The notes under the pieces: generated by a model
Seen by the model: the letters and a program-made list of their open reading frames with translations, nothing else
Database searches by the model: none
Told to the model about the DNA's origin: nothing
Made by a program: the position numbers and the translations under genes
Shown: piece after piece, positions 31,843 to 34,970 of the stretch
How the letters are laid out: every line of letters begins with the position of its first letter
Numbering within the stretch: position 1 is the stretch's first letter
Source: an uncultured Chitinophagaceae bacterium
Lineage (GTDB): Bacteria > Bacteroidota > Bacteroidia > Chitinophagales > Chitinophagaceae
Assembly: GCA_938017685.1 (NCBI GenBank)
Contig: CALIIL010000122.1
Location: 1 to 34,970 of the forward strand
Length of the DNA: 34,970 bases
Direction of reading: 5' to 3'

Positions 31843-32244
31843 ATGCAATTTTATAAAACAACCAATGTACCCAATGAGCTATTTGATTTTCATTTACCCT
31901 ACCTGAATCAAGCTCAACTCAAAGTATTATTAGTCGTTCTCCGTCAGACGGTCGGCTGGATAGATCCTAAGACAAAGCAACGGAAGGTAAAGGATTGGAT
32001 TACGATAAGCTTTTTTTCCAAAAAAGCAGGCTTATCGAGAAAATCCATATCCTATGCCATACAGGATTTGGTAGATAAAGAGTTGATTGTGGTCGTAACA
32101 AAATATAGTAATAAAGAATTGCGAACCGCTAAGGATCGAAGAGGGAAGAAGAAATTATATTATGCTTATGCTCCTTACTTTAGATTCTGGTTACATAAAA
32201 GAAGCGTAAAAAAGTTGCGTGACTTGTTTACATTTCGACCTTAG
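31843..32244 (+). CDS. Replication-protein-like winged-helix protein
   Basis: A 133-residue protein resembling the N-terminal domain of phage replication protein O. It begins TTNVPNELFDFHLPYLNQAQLKVLLVVLRQTVGW, continues through TISFFSKKAGLSRKSISYAIQDLVDKELI (the helix-turn-helix), and ends in a basic tail. In phage and plasmid proteins of this group the domain binds the origin. The missing C-terminal helicase-loader part is noted, so it could alternatively be a transcription factor. It is divergent from recombinase 2 and is followed by about 208 bases without a gene. Confidence 0.72.
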   Translation: MQFYKTTNVPNELFDFHLPYLNQAQLKVLLVVLRQTVGWIDPKTKQRKVKDWITISFFSKKAGLSRKSISYAIQDLVDKELIVVVTKYSNKELRTAKDRRGKKKLYYAYAPYFRFWLHKRSVKKLRDLFTFRP

Positions 32245-32452
32245 ACAAAAGAAACACATTACAAAAAAAATACGAATACGGAATATCTAAAAAAAGAGCA
32301 TAAAGTAAAATCAATTATAGATATACACAGGCTTTTTCACAGAACGGTGTTTGACCAGCGAAAAAAATTAACGATGGGGTTAAAAAAAAGTACCTTTTAT
32401 CAAAAAAGAAGAAAGCTTACAATGGAGTCATGGTAGTCATACCATTGAACCT

Positions 32453-32833
32453 ATGCCCGATGAATTTCCCAATGCATTAAAGCAACATAGAAAGCAATCT
32501 AAATTACGCCAAGAAGATATGCGACGTATTTGCGAGAAAGCAAATAGTGTCGTTCTATCGAGATATGAAAGCGGCGATGCTGTTCCGAATTTAGAAGTTG
32601 CTTTACGCTATCATATTGCTTTGGGTAAACCGCTACACGAATTATTTCCAGAATACTATCAACAGCTGAGCGAACAAGTCAAAAGAACCGCATTGGAACT
32701 CTTAGAAGAACTGGAATCAAAATCAGTGAATTACAAACGGCATTTACGTAAAATGAAATTACAAGATATTGTCAACCGCATCGGTTGCCTACAAGAAGTC
32801 TATGATGAAGAACAACAACCCAAAAAAGAATAA
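32453..32833 (+). CDS. XRE-family HTH protein
   Basis: A 126-residue regulator with an N-terminal Cro/C1 domain. LKQHRKQSKLRQEDMRRICEKANSVVLSRYESGDAVPNLEVALRYHIALG is the five-helix core with the recognition helix at VVLSRYESG. A helical C-terminal part follows, ending in QQPKKE. Its last codons overlap the first of the RuvC-like gene by 32 bases in another frame, so the two are certainly expressed together. A control role for the element is likely. Confidence 0.86.
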   Translation: MPDEFPNALKQHRKQSKLRQEDMRRICEKANSVVLSRYESGDAVPNLEVALRYHIALGKPLHELFPEYYQQLSEQVKRTALELLEELESKSVNYKRHLRKMKLQDIVNRIGCLQEVYDEEQQPKKE

Positions 32834-33314
32834 AAGTGAAGTTATACTGGCCATTTTTCCGAATGCTCGTGGTTTTGGTTATGCCTTGATAGATGCAGTA
32901 GAAAAGCCTATCGACTATGGTATGGTCAACCCACAGGAAAAGAAAATCAGTCACTTTCGGGAACGGTTTCAGTTCTTAGTTGATGTTTACCGACCTCAAA
33001 TAGTGATACTTGAGGATTGTGAGCAATCGAAAACGAAGAGCAAGCGGATTAAGAAGTTGATTGCATTATTTAGAAGGGAAGCATCAGATCAAGGACTAAT
33101 TGTATGCAGCTATACTCGTCAACAGATCCGAGAGGTGTTTTTGAATTTCGAAGCGATCACCAAATATGAAATTAGTAAGGTTATTGTTCGTTGGATACCA
33201 GAGCTAAAGCCATTTGTCCCAAATAAACGCAAGGCTTGGGAAGCTGAAGCGAGTCAAATGGGTATTTTTGATGCTTTTAGCTTGGCGATGACGTATTATT
33301 ATGAAGAAGGTTAA
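32802..33314 (+). CDS. RuvC-like protein with altered first catalytic residue
   Basis: A 171-residue protein with the order of strands of the RuvC resolvase and related RNase H-fold nucleases: ILAIFPNARGFGYALID (15-31), PQIVILEDCEQSK (65-77) and GIFDAFSLAMTYY (154-166). In RuvC the first strand ends in an essential Asp (GIDPG); here the position is Phe (AIFPN). The Glu of strand 4 (E71) and the late Asp (D157) are present. The fold assignment is mine, from pattern, so the protein may be a degenerate or non-catalytic member. I use the ATG at 32802; another ATG follows directly. It overlaps the XRE gene by 32 bases. Confidence 0.62.
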   Translation: MMKNNNPKKNKSEVILAIFPNARGFGYALIDAVEKPIDYGMVNPQEKKISHFRERFQFLVDVYRPQIVILEDCEQSKTKSKRIKKLIALFRREASDQGLIVCSYTRQQIREVFLNFEAITKYEISKVIVRWIPELKPFVPNKRKAWEAEASQMGIFDAFSLAMTYYYEEG

Positions 33315-33318
33315 CGAA

Positions 33319-34596
33319 TTACATATTCTTTTTCAGAACCATTTTTATTATGGCTTTATTATGATTGCAATCACATTTAGGGTCAATTGGAGGGGTTAAT
33401 TCGGGGATGGGAATTCCCATATTCTTTTCAAATAAATTAGTTCCATCGCCTATTCTGACAGATATGGTGTCACCACAGTTACACTCTAGGGGTACATGAG
33501 CAAAATCATTAGTTAGTGCTACTTCAATGGGAAATATATCTTCATGCGGTTTTACATTATTTATTATAACAATATCTTGAATTGGAGTTGCTAATGTGCT
33601 TTTCAACTGTGCGTTGCAATAAATTTTATCAATGACTCTAGTCTTGGACATGCTTGCATATCCTTTGTCTATTGGAGTCTTTGTCAATGGTTTATAATAT
33701 AGTTGCAGATTAAATGTGTCGCCTAATTCACGAATTATATTTGCATCCAATTCATTGTGTAATTTGTTGAATCTAATAGAATCATAATATGCACCTGTGA
33801 AAAAGCCATTGCCTGAATTTGATGGGTCAGGGTCATAAAATGGTTGGACATAGTTTACTCTTTCATCCAATTCCTTGAGGTATTGAATATACCAATATCC
33901 CGTATACCCCAAACTTAATAATATCATCGCAGTAAATATCAAGTTTCTAATTACACGTACCTTTTTTTTGAAGACATATTGGTTTGATTTGTAAAATCCG
34001 ACAGCCGCGATTATTATCGGTATGAATAGAGTTTGGAAGCTAGCAAATCCAACAAAGAATGCTATTGGGGTTTGATTTTTTTTAAATAAATTCTTTTTCT
34101 CCTTACGAATATTTAGGACGGATTCAATCTCTTCGGGTAAAACAACACTTCTTTTATTAACGACTGATATGGGCACAATAAAATCTTTAGATTCGTTAAA
34201 GTAGTCAAATGTCCATTCCACAATTTGATTAAGAAAAAGTCTGGCAGATACAATGAATTTATCCGAATAATTCTCTCCTTTTTTTGCTATCCCTTCATGG
34301 AATAAATAACGCATGGCAGGGTTTAATTTTTTTGATACGATTCCTTCTTCACAAAGGAAATTCATTCTGCCAATTGTACCTTTTTTATAGGGGCGCTCAT
34401 CGAATTTTTCCTTCTTCTTTTTATTGATTGCAGAAAACAGCTCTTGAATATGTTCATCGGCAAAAAATATATTTTCTATTATATCAATAACAATTGATTT
34501 TCCTGCTGCCTTTTTTACGGGAAGAGAAGTATTTCTGCTAAATACTTCTCTGTATTTTTTTTTAATACTTGCTTTTAGCGTGCTTTTTAATTCCAT
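33319..34596 (-). CDS. Hypothetical membrane protein (cargo)
   Basis: A 425-residue protein I do not recognise. The N-terminal 170 residues are charged, helical and cytoplasmic. Two membrane segments (about 176-201, AFFVGFASFQTLFIPIIIAAV, and 217-240) follow, and the 185-residue C-terminal part contains DPDPSNSGNGFF and an ECNCGDTISVRIGDG and KCDCNH pair that could bind metal. This plan of a cytoplasmic and a membrane-distal part is seen in some defence and signalling proteins, but no known domain is visible. The gene is convergent with the RuvC-like gene. The truncated gene 34598-34850 ends one base before its ATG, and both are probably in one transcript. Confidence 0.6.
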   Translation of the reverse strand: MELKSTLKASIKKKYREVFSRNTSLPVKKAAGKSIVIDIIENIFFADEHIQELFSAINKKKKEKFDERPYKKGTIGRMNFLCEEGIVSKKLNPAMRYLFHEGIAKKGENYSDKFIVSARLFLNQIVEWTFDYFNESKDFIVPISVVNKRSVVLPEEIESVLNIRKEKKNLFKKNQTPIAFFVGFASFQTLFIPIIIAAVGFYKSNQYVFKKKVRVIRNLIFTAMILLSLGYTGYWYIQYLKELDERVNYVQPFYDPDPSNSGNGFFTGAYYDSIRFNKLHNELDANIIRELGDTFNLQLYYKPLTKTPIDKGYASMSKTRVIDKIYCNAQLKSTLATPIQDIVIINNVKPHEDIFPIEVALTNDFAHVPLECNCGDTISVRIGDGTNLFEKNMGIPIPELTPPIDPKCDCNHNKAIIKMVLKKNM

Positions 34597-34597
34597 A

Positions 34598-34850
34598 TTA
34601 TTCCGATTCTAGTATTTGAAAACCAACAATAAGACTTCCTTGGTCGCACCAGCCATTATATTTTAGGTCTAATTCATCAAGATCCAAACCTTTTCCATTC
34701 AATAAATTATCACTTGAACTATATTTCCAATAAGAGTACCCCATACAATAATCTTTATCAGTTATTCCATGTGTATTTTGAATGGTGACGTCGTATGGAA
34801 TAACTTCATCTTTATCACTTACTCCATGTATTGTAGCCTTCCCTAAAAAT
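34598..34850 (-). pseudogene. Hypothetical protein, 3' part, truncated by an insertion sequence
   Basis: The open frame ends with TAA at 34598-34600, one base before the ATG of the membrane protein, and continues without a stop to the insertion sequence. The visible C-terminal 83 residues include GVSDKDEVIPYDVTIQN, KDYCMGYSYWKYSS, LDLDELDLKYNGWC and IVGFQILESE. The family is unknown. Only its 3' end survives on this side of the insertion. Confidence 0.65.
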
Positions 34851-34853
34851 TGG

Positions 34854-34891
34854 ACAGTTTAAAAATCAGAAAATCTTTAATTTTAAACTGT
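34854..34891. repeat. Inverted repeat at the IS left end
   Basis: ACAGTTTAAAA (34854-34864) and TTTTAAACTGT (34881-34891) are perfect complements with a 16-base loop, ending six bases before the transposase ATG. Such hairpins can prevent translation from transcripts that start outside an insertion sequence. Confidence 0.7.
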
Positions 34892-34896
34892 AAAAC

Positions 34897-34970
34897 ATGA
34901 AAAGAAGTAAATTTAACGAGAGCCAGATCATCAAGGCTCTAAAAGAAAACGAACAAGGACGAAGCGTTCA
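34897..34970 (+). CDS. IS3-family transposase OrfA, 5' part
   Basis: Only 24 codons are visible: MKRSKFNESQIIKALKENEQ and onward. This is the opening helix of the HTH domain of IS3-family OrfA proteins, which recognises the element ends; the rest and the OrfB integrase are outside the window. Confidence 0.85.
   Translation, partial: MKRSKFNESQIIKALKENEQGRSV

Larger units (their letters stand above)
34851..34970 (+). mobile_element. IS3-family insertion sequence, left end (runs off the right edge)
   Basis: The element starts with TGGACAGTTT at about 34851; the exact end is uncertain by a few bases. It contains the start of a typical IS3-family orfA (34897-34970). Just inside the end is an 11-bp inverted repeat. 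Confidence 0.82.

Overview
The window is a chromosomal segment of an AT-rich member of the Bacteroidota. The evidence is a type IX secretion gene (porQ), two proteins with C-terminal type IX sorting domains, many short lipoproteins, promoters with the Bacteroidota -7 motif TAnnTTTG, and an adjacent pair of tgt and lptG. A chitinophagal or saprospiral relative is plausible, but I cannot fix the genus.

Layout. 1-7.5 kb is mostly housekeeping: the 5' part of dinB, a DUF445 membrane protein, a GH25 lysozyme-like protein, porQ, a minus-strand operon phoH-lipoprotein-pdxJ, a peroxiredoxin, and a sorting-domain protein broken by a one-base frameshift. 7.5-11.2 kb is a disturbed region. The first 58 codons of lptG and its upstream DNA are present twice as direct repeats about 1.47 kb apart, enclosing a PIN toxin-antitoxin pair and an unknown gene. 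The full-length lptG has an in-frame TGA at codon 21 where the repeat copy has TGC, while the repeat copy has its own stop at codon 34. 11.2-19.5 kb is again ordinary: tgt, a family 2 glycosyltransferase, rsmG, a lipoprotein, a serine hydrolase, an acyl-CoA dehydrogenase and dipeptidyl peptidase IV, with REP-like repeats ahead of the last.

19.5-23.8 kb is accessory: an orphan Rhs C-terminal module with a candidate lipoprotein partner, a hairpin-dense segment without a credible gene, two tandem paralogous small genes, and a large ELWxxDGT-repeat sorting-domain protein.

23.8-34.9 kb looks like a mobile element. It carries a small XRE regulator, a compact six-gene minus-strand operon that starts with an adenine and a cytosine DNA methyltransferase and ends in a strong terminator, a VirD4/HerA-like coupling ATPase, two related tyrosine recombinases on either side of an intact tRNA-Thr(GGT), a replication-initiator-like protein, an XRE regulator overlapping a RuvC-like protein that lacks its first catalytic Asp, and a two-gene cargo of unknown function. 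An IS3-family element enters at the right edge and truncates the last cargo gene. No relaxase, type IV secretion channel or capsid gene is visible, so the element would be mobilisable or incomplete within this window.

The most unusual points are the two complementary broken copies of the lptG 5' end, the structured segment at about 21.1-21.3 kb, and the recombinase-tRNA-recombinase arrangement with its cluster of hairpins.
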